Below are positions 48,595-56,659 of a stretch of 64,000 nucleotides of DNA, in pieces. The stretch comes from Ruminococcus sp. GTDB lineage: Bacteria; Bacillota; Clostridia; Oscillospirales; Ruminococcaceae. The stretch is taken from NCBI GenBank assembly GCA_017441505.1, contig JAFRXL010000036.1, positions 1 to 64,000 of the forward strand, given 5' to 3'. Each line of letters opens with the position of its first letter. The stretch's first letter is position 1. The position numbers and the translations under genes were made by a program. Below the pieces are notes generated by a model. The model was not told where the DNA came from, ran no database searches, and saw only the letters and a list, made by a program, of their open reading frames with translations.

Positions 48595-48607
48595 GGAGGT
48601 CTTTATC

Positions 48608-49117
48608 ATGGCATTTGTAAAAACAGACATCAGTAAACTGAGCTTCAATCCTTTCGATAAGATAGGCAAGGAGTGGATGCTCATAACAGGCGGTAACAAG
48701 GATAATTTCAATACTATGACCGCTTCATGGGGACAGCTCGGAGTGCTCTGGAACAAGAACGTGCTCACCTGCTATATCCGTACAAACAGGTATACCATAG
48801 GTTATGTTGATGAGGGAGAGTTCTTCACAGCTTCTTTCTTTGATGAGAAGTATCGCAGTGCCCTCAGCTACTGCGGAACACATTCCGGAAAAGACTGTGA
48901 CAAGGTAAAAGAAGCAGGACTTACTCCGGCTGAATTTGACGGAGCAATGGGCTTTGAAGAAGCAAATATGGTTCTGGTGTGCCGAAAGCTCTATACATAC
49001 GATATGCAGGAGAGCGGATTTGTAACAGATGAAGGTCTTGTTCAGCAGTATTACAGCAAAGATCCTTACCATAAGGCATTTATTGCAGAGATAATCGGAG
49101 TTTATGTAAAAGAGTGA
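48608..49117 (+). CDS. Flavin reductase family protein
   Basis: A 169-residue FMN-binding split-barrel protein. Typical segments: WMLITGGNKDNFNTMTASWG (flavin phosphate binding), GVLWNKNVLTCYIRTNRYT, and FFTASFFDEKYRSALSYCG. Relatives reduce flavins or act as small flavoproteins of unknown substrate; the exact role cannot be fixed. AAGGAGG precedes the ATG by 8 bp, directly after the repeat. A strong palindrome follows. Confidence 0.85.
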   Translation: MAFVKTDISKLSFNPFDKIGKEWMLITGGNKDNFNTMTASWGQLGVLWNKNVLTCYIRTNRYTIGYVDEGEFFTASFFDEKYRSALSYCGTHSGKDCDKVKEAGLTPAEFDGAMGFEEANMVLVCRKLYTYDMQESGFVTDEGLVQQYYSKDPYHKAFIAEIIGVYVKE

Positions 49118-49126
49118 GAATAAAAT

Positions 49127-49152
49127 GGCGGATGAAAAATTTTTCATCCGCC
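49127..49152. terminator. 26-bp perfect palindromic terminator between convergent genes
   Basis: GGCGGATGAAAAA (49127-49139) pairs fully with TTTTTCATCCGCC (49140-49152). It serves the flavin reductase gene and the minus-strand DUF805 gene. Confidence 0.8.
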
Positions 49153-49158
49153 TTTGAT

Positions 49159-50139
49159 TTATCTGCGTTGGCTGTAGTTGTTATTATAATTGTAGTTAGC
49201 GTTTCTATTTGGATATGGCGGGTTTTTGTAACTGAAACCATATCCCTGATTCCTATAAAGGTGCTGAGCAGAAGGTCCCCATTTATTGGTAAATGGCTGA
49301 CTTGGCTGGCAGGTCCATATAAGCATCAATATACCAAATACCAGATATACGGTTCCAAACATGAGAATGAATCCTAAAACTGCTGACAAAGTTTCATATT
49401 CATTTTCTACGTCTATCATAATAATTGCCATAATCATAAAGAAAACTGAAAATATACATGGAGCTACGTACCACCAACCGCTTTTTCCTATATCGTGAAG
49501 TCGTCTTATAGTAAGAGCAGCCATTGGCAGAAACATTATCAATGAGTAAATGCCTGATATGACGACTTGTACTGAGCTGAAGAAACTGACCCATGATATA
49601 ACTGAAGATACCATTATCTGGAATAGAACTGCATACCAATATTCACTGGCAGTAGAGCGTCCCTTGAAGTCCTTAAAATTCTTGAAGAACAGCTTTACAG
49701 CATCAGAGAAGTCTACGTGAGCCGGACTTACGACCTCGCCTCTGTTTACCCTTTCCTGTAATTCAGGCGGTATCGGTTCATTGTTATACTGTGGATAGCC
49801 GTACTGCTGTCCCTGAGGGTAGCAATATGGCTGACCATTGTACTGGGCGTTTCCGTACTGCTGTCCCTGAGGATAACCGTACTGCTGAGGATTGCCATAT
49901 TGTTGTCTGTTGTACTGCTGCTGACCATTGAACTGTGGATTCTGAGGGTATCCGTTTTGCAGACCATTATATGGAACGTTGCCGTATTGCTGTTGTGCAT
50001 TATATTGACCTCCGCCCATCTGCGGACTGGTGTTTGCCGAAGGATCGGCAGTACTCGACACTGGTGTCTGTTTAGCACCGCAGTTATTGCAGAATTTATC
50101 TGTAGGTGAGAGCTCATTACCGCAAATAGAACATTTCAT
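49159..50139 (-). CDS. DUF805 membrane protein with zinc ribbon and Gln/Tyr-rich region
   Basis: A 326-residue protein. Residues 1-25 form a zinc ribbon (MKCSICGNEL, FCNNCGA: two CxxC pairs). Residues about 40-120 are Gln/Tyr/Asn/Gly/Pro-rich with repeats around QQYG and PQGQQYGYP. Then comes a DUF805 membrane domain (about 140-290) with FKNFKDFKGRSTASEYWYAV and LTIRRLHDIGKSGWW, four TM helices. The C-terminus is again Asn/Tyr-rich. DUF805 function is unknown. GAGGAG lies before the ATG. The polar repeats resemble prion-like or low-complexity domains. Confidence 0.82.
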   Translation of the reverse strand: MKCSICGNELSPTDKFCNNCGAKQTPVSSTADPSANTSPQMGGGQYNAQQQYGNVPYNGLQNGYPQNPQFNGQQQYNRQQYGNPQQYGYPQGQQYGNAQYNGQPYCYPQGQQYGYPQYNNEPIPPELQERVNRGEVVSPAHVDFSDAVKLFFKNFKDFKGRSTASEYWYAVLFQIMVSSVISWVSFFSSVQVVISGIYSLIMFLPMAALTIRRLHDIGKSGWWYVAPCIFSVFFMIMAIIMIDVENEYETLSAVLGFILMFGTVYLVFGILMLIWTCQPSQPFTNKWGPSAQHLYRNQGYGFSYKNPPYPNRNANYNYNNNYSQRR

Positions 50140-50167
50140 GTTATCATCTCCTCGCTTTTATAAATTT

Positions 50168-50196
50168 ATTTTATCAGATTAAAGAATTAATGTCAA
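50168..50196 (-). promoter_or_regulatory. Promoter of the DUF805 gene
   Basis: On the minus strand a perfect TTGACA (50191-50196), 17-bp spacer and TAAAAT (50168-50173). Confidence 0.78.
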
Positions 50197-50221
50197 TATG
50201 TATACAAAACAAAGACAAATA

Positions 50222-50250
50222 TTGCAATCCAAAAATTTATATGCTATAAT
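50222..50250 (+). promoter_or_regulatory. Promoter of the 50.3-kb lipoprotein gene
   Basis: TTGCAA (50222-50227), 17-bp spacer, perfect TATAAT (50245-50250). Confidence 0.72.
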
Positions 50251-50305
50251 GAGTACAAAGAATTCGATATAAATAATTTAAGGCAATTATTGATGAGGTG
50301 ACAAT

Positions 50306-51217
50306 ATGAAAAAGACAACTATCATAGCATTACTGCTTTCTGTAACTGCACTTTTATCCGGATGCGGACATGATGAAGCTGACTCATCAGGCAGTTCGGC
50401 TATCTCAAAAAATGAAGCTGCTGTCGAGGTCACTGAAACAGAGACAGAAGCCATAACAGAAACGGAAGCTTCAACAGTCCCTGTAACTACTGAAAAGCCC
50501 ACAGAAGCAGTAAGCACAACTACGGTGCAAGCTCCTGCTGATGAGGATTACAGCGGAATTGCAGGTTATTGGTACATAAACGGCGATCCCGAAACAGCGT
50601 CATTCCATATCACAAGCGACGGCAAGTTCACTGCTTATTATGCTTCCGGCAATGAGGAGGCAAAGGGATATATAAAATGTGAACTCGATACGGCGATAAA
50701 CAACTACGTTTACTATATGTACCTTGATTCCGGCGAGGTGTACAGCAAGTTTGCCGACGACGGTGAAAAGGAGAAAACTGATATATATATCGGTGGTGCG
50801 ACCGGTGATACCGACCTTGTTCACTTTGTAAAACTGTACGGCGAGGGCGGTCTTGGCGACGACGGACGTGCTCCGGATGAGGCTTTTGAAGGAAAATGGA
50901 GCTGTGAAAGAGCTAATCTTACCATAGAGAATAACGGCGAGGGAATTTTCCACGCTGTAATAAGGTGGAGCAGCAGTGCTTATGCTCATGTTGAGTGGGA
51001 CTATCCGCTTCTCTTCGACGGCGAGAAGCTTGTCTGTGAAGGCACCGGTACAAAGACGTATGTGGAATATGCAGATGCTGAGTCTGAACCGTCAAAAACT
51101 GTTGAATATACAAATGGTAGTGCGGAATTCAGACTTGAAGGTGCTGGCATCGTATGGGACGACCTCAGCGAAAACAGCGGAGCTGGCATGATATTCAAGC
51201 AGTCGTCTGATTTTTAA
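50306..51217 (+). CDS. Lipoprotein with Thr/Glu-rich linker, function unknown
   Basis: A 303-residue lipoprotein. Signal: MKKTTIIALLLSVTALLSGC, lipobox Cys at about residue 20. A linker (about 35-75) is rich in Thr, Glu and Pro. The mature domain has two similar parts with GYWYINGDPETASFHI and GKWSCERANLTIENNGEGIF, beta-rich and lipocalin-like in look (strands with SDGKFTAYY pattern), possibly two tandem small barrels. No enzyme motif seen. GAGGTG lies before the ATG. It is monocistronic under a good promoter. Confidence 0.72.
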   Translation: MKKTTIIALLLSVTALLSGCGHDEADSSGSSAISKNEAAVEVTETETEAITETEASTVPVTTEKPTEAVSTTTVQAPADEDYSGIAGYWYINGDPETASFHITSDGKFTAYYASGNEEAKGYIKCELDTAINNYVYYMYLDSGEVYSKFADDGEKEKTDIYIGGATGDTDLVHFVKLYGEGGLGDDGRAPDEAFEGKWSCERANLTIENNGEGIFHAVIRWSSSAYAHVEWDYPLLFDGEKLVCEGTGTKTYVEYADAESEPSKTVEYTNGSAEFRLEGAGIVWDDLSENSGAGMIFKQSSDF

Positions 51218-51379
51218 GTATAAGATTTAGTAAATACAAAAATACATAATGTTAAAGTCTTTGGTGCGAATGTTAATATTTACCTTTTTATTCTTAGAAA
51301 TTTATCATTGTGTACAATGTTTGTTTACAATTTGTAATATGCCACAAATTACATTATTGTGTTTTGGAGATATTGCGTA

Positions 51380-51408
51380 TTGAATTATTTCTGCGTTAAT
51401 GGTATAAT
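51380..51408 (+). promoter_or_regulatory. Promoter of the putative small RNA
   Basis: TTGAAT (51380-51385), 17-bp spacer, perfect TATAAT (51403-51408). No gene lies between it and the terminator ending at 51497. Confidence 0.7.
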
Positions 51409-51413
51409 AATTA

Positions 51414-51497
51414 CATGAGAGGACGTCGTAAATAAAGGATGGACTTTATTTACAAAAAGTATTTTTCAGCCGGTAATTTCTATCGGCTGATTTTTTT
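51414..51497 (+). ncRNA. Putative small RNA (about 80 nt)
   Basis: A predicted start about 6 bp after the TATAAT box and an intrinsic terminator (TCAGCCG, 51466-51472; CGGCTGA, 51484-51490; T7 at 51491-51497) define a unit of about 80 nt. Its first hairpin is a perfect 10-bp stem (GTAAATAAAG, 51428-51437; CTTTATTTAC, 51444-51453) with loop GATGGA. The only ORFs are a 6-codon one (ATG 51414) and a 20-codon one (ATG 51439) lacking a suitable binding site. The loop and 5' end carry GGA triplets, as in CsrA-binding RNAs, but this is only suggestive. Confidence 0.6.
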
Positions 51498-51501
51498 ATA
51501 A

Positions 51502-51536
51502 AAAACCGCAAGAGACAAAAAGTCCCTTGCGGTTTT
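51502..51536. terminator. Bidirectional terminator
   Basis: AAAACCGCAAG-A-GAC (51502-51516) pairs with GTC-C-CTTGCGGTTTT (51522-51536). It ends the minus-strand genes and backs up the small-RNA terminator. The remaining part of 51218-51379 is AT-rich and holds nothing I recognise. Confidence 0.8.
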
Positions 51537-51566
51537 ATTAATTATCGAAACGGTAATATTTGAATA

Positions 51567-52052
51567 TCAGACAGCTTCATAGAAGAAAAGACCTTCGGCA
51601 GCGGAAAGTTTTGATATTAGTTCCTCAACCTTTCCGCAAGCATTGTATACAGTTATATAAAGGTCGTCACGGCTGAGAGCAAGCAGTGTATCACACTCAG
51701 GTAGTATGATATTGATATACGCAGTATCATTATTGAAAAAACTCTCCAGCAGTTTTATCAGCTCCCCTGCTGTTGGAGCGTCGTTCACAATTTCCTGACC
51801 GACCAATATCATATCATAATAACAGAAGATTTTCAGGATAATATCCGTGAATTTACGGTCGAGTTCGGAGCGGTTCTGCTGAAATAATTTTTCAGCGTCA
51901 AAATACCTGTTATCGGCTTTTTGTGGGACTTTTTCCGGAAAAATGTCTATGAGCTGAGGCTTTTTCTGCATCATTTCATTTGTAAAGGATTCAATTATTT
52001 CTGATTTTTCTTCGGGTGTGCAGAGTTTGAATTTTTCGCTTTCTATTATCAT
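51567..52052 (-). CDS. Hypothetical protein downstream of the GT2 gene
   Basis: A 161-residue soluble protein, mainly helical, with no signal peptide or TM. The sequence has an acidic, Lys-rich N-terminal half (TPEEKSEIIESFTNEMMQKK) and a C-terminal half with alternating strands (DTLLALSRDDLYITVYNA). No family recognised. It follows the GT2 gene by 4 bp on the same strand, so the two are cotranscribed. Confidence 0.7.
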   Translation of the reverse strand: MIIESEKFKLCTPEEKSEIIESFTNEMMQKKPQLIDIFPEKVPQKADNRYFDAEKLFQQNRSELDRKFTDIILKIFCYYDMILVGQEIVNDAPTAGELIKLLESFFNNDTAYINIILPECDTLLALSRDDLYITVYNACGKVEELISKLSAAEGLFFYEAV

Positions 52053-52056
52053 AGCA

Positions 52057-52788
52057 TCATCTCACATCGTAATAGAATTTATCAGCGGCATCTCTGTTCT
52101 TGCCGGTGAAAATAGCTTTTGTGAGCTTGCGGTTCTTGATAAGGTACCAGTCACCGAATTCGTCGAATTTTCGGCTTGAAGTGACTATGTGAGCTTTTTT
52201 CAGAGTGCCGTACTTCTTGCCGCAGGTCTTGCCGAGAGCTTTCAGCCGTTTAGCGAAGTCCATATCTTCGAGACTAATGAGGTCCTCATCAAAACCGCCT
52301 ATTTTATCAAAATCGCTTCTCATGAACCAGAACATAGCTCCGGAGAGCATACCGCCGCTCTTTATCATGACTGGTATGAGGTTGATAGCGATATAAATGG
52401 AAGATACTGCGATACCAAGCGATGCACGGTCGAATTTCGGCATAGTACCGCCGCCAATGTATTCTCCGGAGAGCAGCAGCTCTTTTATCTCTGCAAGCGA
52501 GCTTTTAGTCATAGTGCTGTCGGCATCTATTGTGACTATTATTTTTCCGCTTGAAGCTCTGATCGCAGCATTTCGGATGCTGCTTATGCACTTATCGTCA
52601 TTATATACTACCTTCGCACCGTATCGTTTTGCAATATCGGCAGTACTGTCAGTGCACCTGTTGGCAGCAACGACTATTTCGACTTTGTCCGGTACTTGCT
52701 TTGCTGCATATCTGATAGAACGCAGGCATTTGCCGATGTATTTTTCTTCATTATGTGCCGGGATCACAACTGAAAAGAGAGTTTCCAT
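52057..52788 (-). CDS. GT2-family glycosyltransferase
   Basis: A 243-residue inverting GT-A transferase. The N-terminus LFSVVIPAHNEEKYIGKCL binds nucleotide sugar; DAD is seen in TIDADSTMTKSS, and the acceptor loop GGFDEDLISLEDMDFAKRL contains the ED-type motif with the catalytic base. There is no C-terminal membrane anchor. GGAGGT lies before the ATG. It is first in a two-gene unit driven by a consensus promoter. Substrates are unknown. Confidence 0.87.
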   Translation of the reverse strand: METLFSVVIPAHNEEKYIGKCLRSIRYAAKQVPDKVEIVVAANRCTDSTADIAKRYGAKVVYNDDKCISSIRNAAIRASSGKIIVTIDADSTMTKSSLAEIKELLLSGEYIGGGTMPKFDRASLGIAVSSIYIAINLIPVMIKSGGMLSGAMFWFMRSDFDKIGGFDEDLISLEDMDFAKRLKALGKTCGKKYGTLKKAHIVTSSRKFDEFGDWYLIKNRKLTKAIFTGKNRDAADKFYYDVR

Positions 52789-52855
52789 TATTGACCTCCT
52801 GAAACGCAGATTTTATGTTATTACATTATAATCAGGACTATTTTGCTACAGTTAC

Positions 52856-52884
52856 ATTATACATTAATGATGCAAGTCTGTCAA
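52856..52884 (-). promoter_or_regulatory. Consensus promoter of the GT2 unit
   Basis: On the minus strand perfect TTGACA (52879-52884), 17-bp spacer and perfect TATAAT (52856-52861). Confidence 0.88.
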
Positions 52885-53043
52885 TAACAATGTGTAAAAT
52901 TTACATTTTTTATTAAGGCAATACCACACAATGCACCTCTTGAGTATTTGTACAGGATGCACATTTAACTGTCCGCCACCGGCGTACAAGCGTATTCACC
53001 AAAAAAACAGTTGACTTTTTCTTTAATTTTGGCTTTCTGTCAA
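52885..53043. other. Intergenic sequence with no gene
   Basis: Between the divergent promoters of the GT2 and lysC units. A segment starting AAGGCAATACCACACAA near 52915 resembles the end of an inserted element, but no matching inverted end is seen. Otherwise nothing recognised. Confidence 0.4.
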
Positions 53044-53072
53044 TTGATTTTAGGACTGATTTGGAATATAAT
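53044..53072 (+). promoter_or_regulatory. Promoter of aspartokinase gene
   Basis: TTGATT (53044-53049), 17-bp spacer, perfect TATAAT (53067-53072). The leader is about 60 nt; no lysine riboswitch is seen. Confidence 0.75.
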
Positions 53073-53137
53073 TTATATTGTGACTAATTTATCAATGTGA
53101 TACTACTATAAAAATATTTCAGAAGGAATGATATAGA

Positions 53138-54472
53138 ATGGCAGATAAAGTTGTAAAATTCGGCGGAAGCAGCCTCGCATCCGCAGAGCAGTTCAGAAAG
53201 GTAGCTGCTATAATCAAGGGCGACGCTAAGAGAAAGTACGTTGTACCTTCTGCTCCCGGAAAGAGATTCTCAGAGGACATTAAGGTAACTGATATGCTCT
53301 ATAAGTGCTGCGAGCTTGCAGGAAGCGGAGTGGACTTCACAGACGATTTCCAGCTCATAAAAGACCGCTATAACGGCATAATCTCAGAGCTTGGCATAGA
53401 TATGTCCCTTGACGAGGAGTTCGATACTATTATTAAGGAGCTCAAAGCACGTCCTTCAAGAGACTACGCTGCAAGCCGTGGAGAGTTCCTCAACGGCAAG
53501 GTGCTCGCAAAGTACCTCGGCTTCAACTTCGTTGACGCTGCTGACGTTATTGTTTTCGATACAAAGGGAGTTCTTCTTCTTGACGATACAGTCAAGGCTG
53601 TAAGAGCTAAGCTCGACGGTCTTGATAACGCAGTTATTCCGGGATTCTACGGAAAGACTACAGAAGGCTATATAAAGACATTCTCCAGAGGTGGCTCTGA
53701 TGTTACAGGTTCTATAATCGCAAACGCTGTAAGAGCAGATATATATGAGAACTGGACTGACGTTTCTGGTTTCCTCGTTGCTGACCCAAGAATAGTCGAA
53801 AACCCAGACGTTATCGAGGTAATCACTTACCGTGAGCTCCGTGAGCTTGCTTATATGGGAGCTTCTGTTCTTCACGAGGACGCTATCTTCCCTGTCCGCT
53901 CTGCTGGTATACCGATAAATATCAGAAATACAAACAGACCGGAAGATGCAGGTACTATGATCGTTTCTGATGACTTCAATTTCACTAAGGAAAGTCTCAA
54001 CCACACAATTACCGGTATAGCCGGCAAAAAGGGATTCAGCACTATCAACATCGAAAAGGCTATGATGAATAACGAGACCGGTTTCGGTATGAAGGTTCTT
54101 CAGGTGCTCTATGAGAACGGTCTTTCATTCGAGCATATGCCTTCCGGTATCGATACAATGAGCATCACTCTCAGCACAGAGAAACTTGCTCCGGTACGTG
54201 AACAGGTACTTTCCGGACTCCGCAAGGCTGTTTCTCCGGATCACCTCGAAATTGAGGACGGTATTGCTATGCTCGCTGTAGTAGGAAGACGCATGAAAAA
54301 TACAAGAGGTACAGTTGCACGTATCTTCGCTTCTATGGCTCACGCACGTATAAATGTCAAGCTCATAGATCAGGGTTCAAGTGAGCTCAACGTTATCATC
54401 GGTGTAAGCGAAGATGACCTTCCTGAGGCAATCAGACGCATCTATGATATGTTTATAAATTCTGAAAAATAA
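53138..54472 (+). CDS. lysC: Aspartate kinase
   Basis: Phosphorylates L-aspartate, the first step toward lysine, threonine and methionine. The 444-residue protein begins VVKFGGSSLASAEQFRKV (kinase signature KFGGSS), continues SRGEFLNGKVLAKYLG, the active loop TFSRGGSDVTGSIIAN, and ends with two ACT domains (TGIAGKKGFSTINIEK; AVVGRRMKNTRGTVARIFASM) that sense end products. A GAAGGA precedes the ATG. It is monocistronic. Confidence 0.95.
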   Translation: MADKVVKFGGSSLASAEQFRKVAAIIKGDAKRKYVVPSAPGKRFSEDIKVTDMLYKCCELAGSGVDFTDDFQLIKDRYNGIISELGIDMSLDEEFDTIIKELKARPSRDYAASRGEFLNGKVLAKYLGFNFVDAADVIVFDTKGVLLLDDTVKAVRAKLDGLDNAVIPGFYGKTTEGYIKTFSRGGSDVTGSIIANAVRADIYENWTDVSGFLVADPRIVENPDVIEVITYRELRELAYMGASVLHEDAIFPVRSAGIPINIRNTNRPEDAGTMIVSDDFNFTKESLNHTITGIAGKKGFSTINIEKAMMNNETGFGMKVLQVLYENGLSFEHMPSGIDTMSITLSTEKLAPVREQVLSGLRKAVSPDHLEIEDGIAMLAVVGRRMKNTRGTVARIFASMAHARINVKLIDQGSSELNVIIGVSEDDLPEAIRRIYDMFINSEK

Positions 54473-54479
54473 GTTTATT

Positions 54480-54519
54480 GCCTGTATAGTGTAATCACCT
54501 TATGCTATACAGGCTTTTT
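54480..54519 (+). terminator. Terminator after aspartokinase
   Basis: GCCTGTATAG (54480-54489) with CTATACAGGC (54505-54514), followed by TTTTTATTTT. Confidence 0.87.
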
Positions 54520-54549
54520 ATTTTCACAAACAAATTAGCACAAAAGTGC

Positions 54550-54578
54550 TTGACAATTTTGGGATTATATAGTATAAT
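54550..54578 (+). promoter_or_regulatory. Consensus promoter of the small secreted peptide gene
   Basis: Perfect TTGACA (54550-54555), 17-bp spacer and perfect TATAAT (54573-54578). A small hairpin (GGTTT/AAACC, 54590-54604) lies in the leader. Confidence 0.88.
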
Positions 54579-54635
54579 ATTGCACATAGGGTTTGGGTCA
54601 AACCTTAAATATTTATGAAAAGGATTTGAGAAAAA

Positions 54636-54947
54636 ATGAAGAACATCATCAAAAAAGTTTCAGCAATCGCAATGGCATTTACTCTGCTTGGTACAGGTAC
54701 AGCTATCACAAAGAATGTATCTCCTGAAACAACAACACCATCAATAACTGCTTCCGCAGCTTGCTCACACCACGGTTATTGCTATAGGTCTACAGGCAAT
54801 TGGGAAACATATCATTATGAACTTGTAAGTCTTAATAAAACAGCAGGTGTGTATTATATACGTCAATATCAAAGACGTTTAGTATCAATACACTGTGGCT
54901 CTTGCAGCAAAGTAACAAGTTCATTTTATGAATATAGAACAATTTAA
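54636..54947 (+). CDS. Small secreted Cys/Tyr-containing peptide
   Basis: A 103-residue precursor with signal peptide (MKNIIKKVSAIAMAFTLLGTG, cleavage near SAAC at about 42). The mature part, about 60 residues, has two Cys pairs (CSHHGYC and CGSCS) and many Tyr, Thr and Ser. No family recognised. It might bind metal or form disulfides. A strong consensus promoter and own terminator suggest high expression of a separate peptide. AAAGGA precedes the ATG. It is not near obvious bacteriocin processing genes. Confidence 0.72.
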   Translation: MKNIIKKVSAIAMAFTLLGTGTAITKNVSPETTTPSITASAACSHHGYCYRSTGNWETYHYELVSLNKTAGVYYIRQYQRRLVSIHCGSCSKVTSSFYEYRTI

Positions 54948-54972
54948 CAATAATCATTATTGTTGAAAACAC

Positions 54973-55010
54973 AAAACCTCCTATGGTGTAAAAGCCATAG
55001 GAGGTTTTTT
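54973..55010 (+). terminator. Terminator after the secreted peptide gene
   Basis: AAAACCTCCTATGG (54973-54986) with CCATAGGAGGTTTT (54995-55008), followed by more T. A perfect 14-bp stem. Confidence 0.9.
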
Positions 55011-55049
55011 ATTGAAAAATTATTGCTTTATATTGACAGTAAAATAATT

Positions 55050-55078
55050 TTGCAAACTGCCGGAAAATGTGGTATAAT
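55050..55078 (+). promoter_or_regulatory. Promoter of the second ECF module
   Basis: TTGCAA (55050-55055), 17-bp spacer, perfect TATAAT (55073-55078). It is of SigA type, so an ECF autoregulatory promoter is not obvious. Confidence 0.72.
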
Positions 55079-55179
55079 TTATCAGAAAAAAATTTTTTTG
55101 AAAAAATTCAAAATTTCTTGTAACGTTTCTGTACTTCATACGTCTAACTGACAGAAAGCCAAAGAAGGAGGTGCGATGA

Positions 55180-55674
55180 TTGGAAAAAAAGACTGCCGAA
55201 AAGCTATATGATGCCTGTTATATGCAGGTATATTCCTACGTGATGACTTTAGCAAAAGATCAGCATAAAGCTCAGGAGATAACTCAGGAAACATTCTTCA
55301 AAGCAATGACCACCAAGCAGACCTTCCGAGGCGAATCCGAATGTTACTCATGGCTGTGTGCGATAGCAAAAAATTTATTCATTGACACGACAAGGAAGTC
55401 ATCACGGTATCAGGACGAGCCTGACGAAACTCTCGCAGACACCGACACCGATATTGAGCAGAGCATAACTGATTCCGAGACGTCATTCAGGATACATATG
55501 CTGCTGCATGAAATGGAAGAACCGTATAAGGAAGTCTTCGAGCTCCGTGTTTTTGGTGAGCTCTCATTTACACAGATAGGGTCAATATTCCAGAAAACCG
55601 AAACATGGGCAAGAGTAACCTATCACCGTGCCAGAATGAAACTTAAAGAAAGGATGAATCAGAATGAAATATAA
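55180..55674 (+). CDS. ECF-type RNA polymerase sigma factor
   Basis: A 164-residue sigma factor with region 2 (MQVYSYVMTLAKDQHKAQEI, then TQETFFKAM; SWLCAIAKNLFID) and region 4 (YKEVFELRVFGELSFTQIGS, then WARVTYHRARMKLKE). The start is TTG 55180, with AAGGAGG 8 bp upstream; the ATG at 55176 is in another frame. It overlaps the anti-sigma gene by 11 bp. This is the standard sigma/anti-sigma module. Confidence 0.92.
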   Translation: MEKKTAEKLYDACYMQVYSYVMTLAKDQHKAQEITQETFFKAMTTKQTFRGESECYSWLCAIAKNLFIDTTRKSSRYQDEPDETLADTDTDIEQSITDSETSFRIHMLLHEMEEPYKEVFELRVFGELSFTQIGSIFQKTETWARVTYHRARMKLKERMNQNEI

Positions 55675-56659
55675 CTGTGACATGATAGCGGATCTGCTTC
55701 CGCTATATATCGACAATGCTTGCAGTCCATCAAGTGCAGAAATTGTGGAGCAGCATCTCAGCGAATGTGAAGCCTGCACTAAGCTTTGCGAGGATATGAA
55801 AAAAAGCGAGATGATGATAGACAGAAGCATCGCAAAAGAACGTGACGAAGTTCTTACCAAACAGGCTAAATTCTTCAAAAGACGCAGTGCGATAGCAGGA
55901 TGCGTAATAGGAGCTATATTCGCTATACCGATACTCATATGCCTTATCGTAAACCTTGCTTCCGGTGCAGGACTTACATGGTTCTTTATAGTACTTGCAG
56001 CAATGTTTATTCCGACCTCACTCATTGTAGTCCCGCTTATGGCAGTCGAGGATAAATTCTTCTGGACTATAACCTCATTCACCGCAAGTCTTTTGCTTCT
56101 CCTTGGAGTATGCTGTATCTATTCCGGCGGAGACTGGTTCTTCATAGCCGCCACATCAGTACTCTTCGGACTATCGATACCGTTCATGCCTTTTGTGGTG
56201 ACAGCAAAGCCGGTAGCGAAACGTATCGGCAATAATAAATTGCTTCTTCTCGTATCAACATACACCATAACATATCTGCTTATGATGATATGCATCGGTA
56301 TCAGGGACGGTTCAGCAGATTTTGTAAAGTACACATTTGCATATTCAATAATGCCGATGTTATTTATGTGGTCATTATTTGCGATTATCCGTCTTCCCAA
56401 GTGGCACGGTCTTATCAAGGCTGCTGTGTGCATACTTGTATCCGCAATAATCTTCTTCTTCAACGATACAGTAGTGCTTCTCATATTTAACAGCAGACTC
56501 TATATCCCTTCACCAGCTTTCAACTTTGATACTTACGAAAATATAAACGGAACGATCTGTTGGTCAGTACTGATAGCAGGAGTTGTATTATCAGCTATCT
56601 TCGGAACAGCAGGCTTAATAAAATCCAGATCAAATAATAAAAAGGAGATAACAAAATGA
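55664..56659 (+). CDS. Zinc-finger anti-sigma factor with multi-TM domain
   Basis: A 331-residue protein. The cytoplasmic N-terminus (1-45) is a zf-HC2/ZAS domain with HLSECEACTKLC (Hx3Cx2C). About seven TM helices follow (first near 75-98). Such proteins hold the sigma factor inactive at the membrane and release it on an envelope signal. The overlap with the sigma gene, and the ATGA overlap with the DUF4097 gene, give a three-gene unit. Confidence 0.88.
   Translation: MKYNCDMIADLLPLYIDNACSPSSAEIVEQHLSECEACTKLCEDMKKSEMMIDRSIAKERDEVLTKQAKFFKRRSAIAGCVIGAIFAIPILICLIVNLASGAGLTWFFIVLAAMFIPTSLIVVPLMAVEDKFFWTITSFTASLLLLLGVCCIYSGGDWFFIAATSVLFGLSIPFMPFVVTAKPVAKRIGNNKLLLLVSTYTITYLLMMICIGIRDGSADFVKYTFAYSIMPMLFMWSLFAIIRLPKWHGLIKAAVCILVSAIIFFFNDTVVLLIFNSRLYIPSPAFNFDTYENINGTICWSVLIAGVVLSAIFGTAGLIKSRSNNKKEITK

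Noticed and set aside
52905..52995. Possible insertion-element end (AAGGCAATACCACACAA) before lysC
   Set aside because: No second inverted end or target duplication found; kept only as a remark.
53073..53137. Lysine riboswitch before aspartokinase
   Set aside because: The leader is about 60 nt, too short for the L box, and no terminator pair is present.
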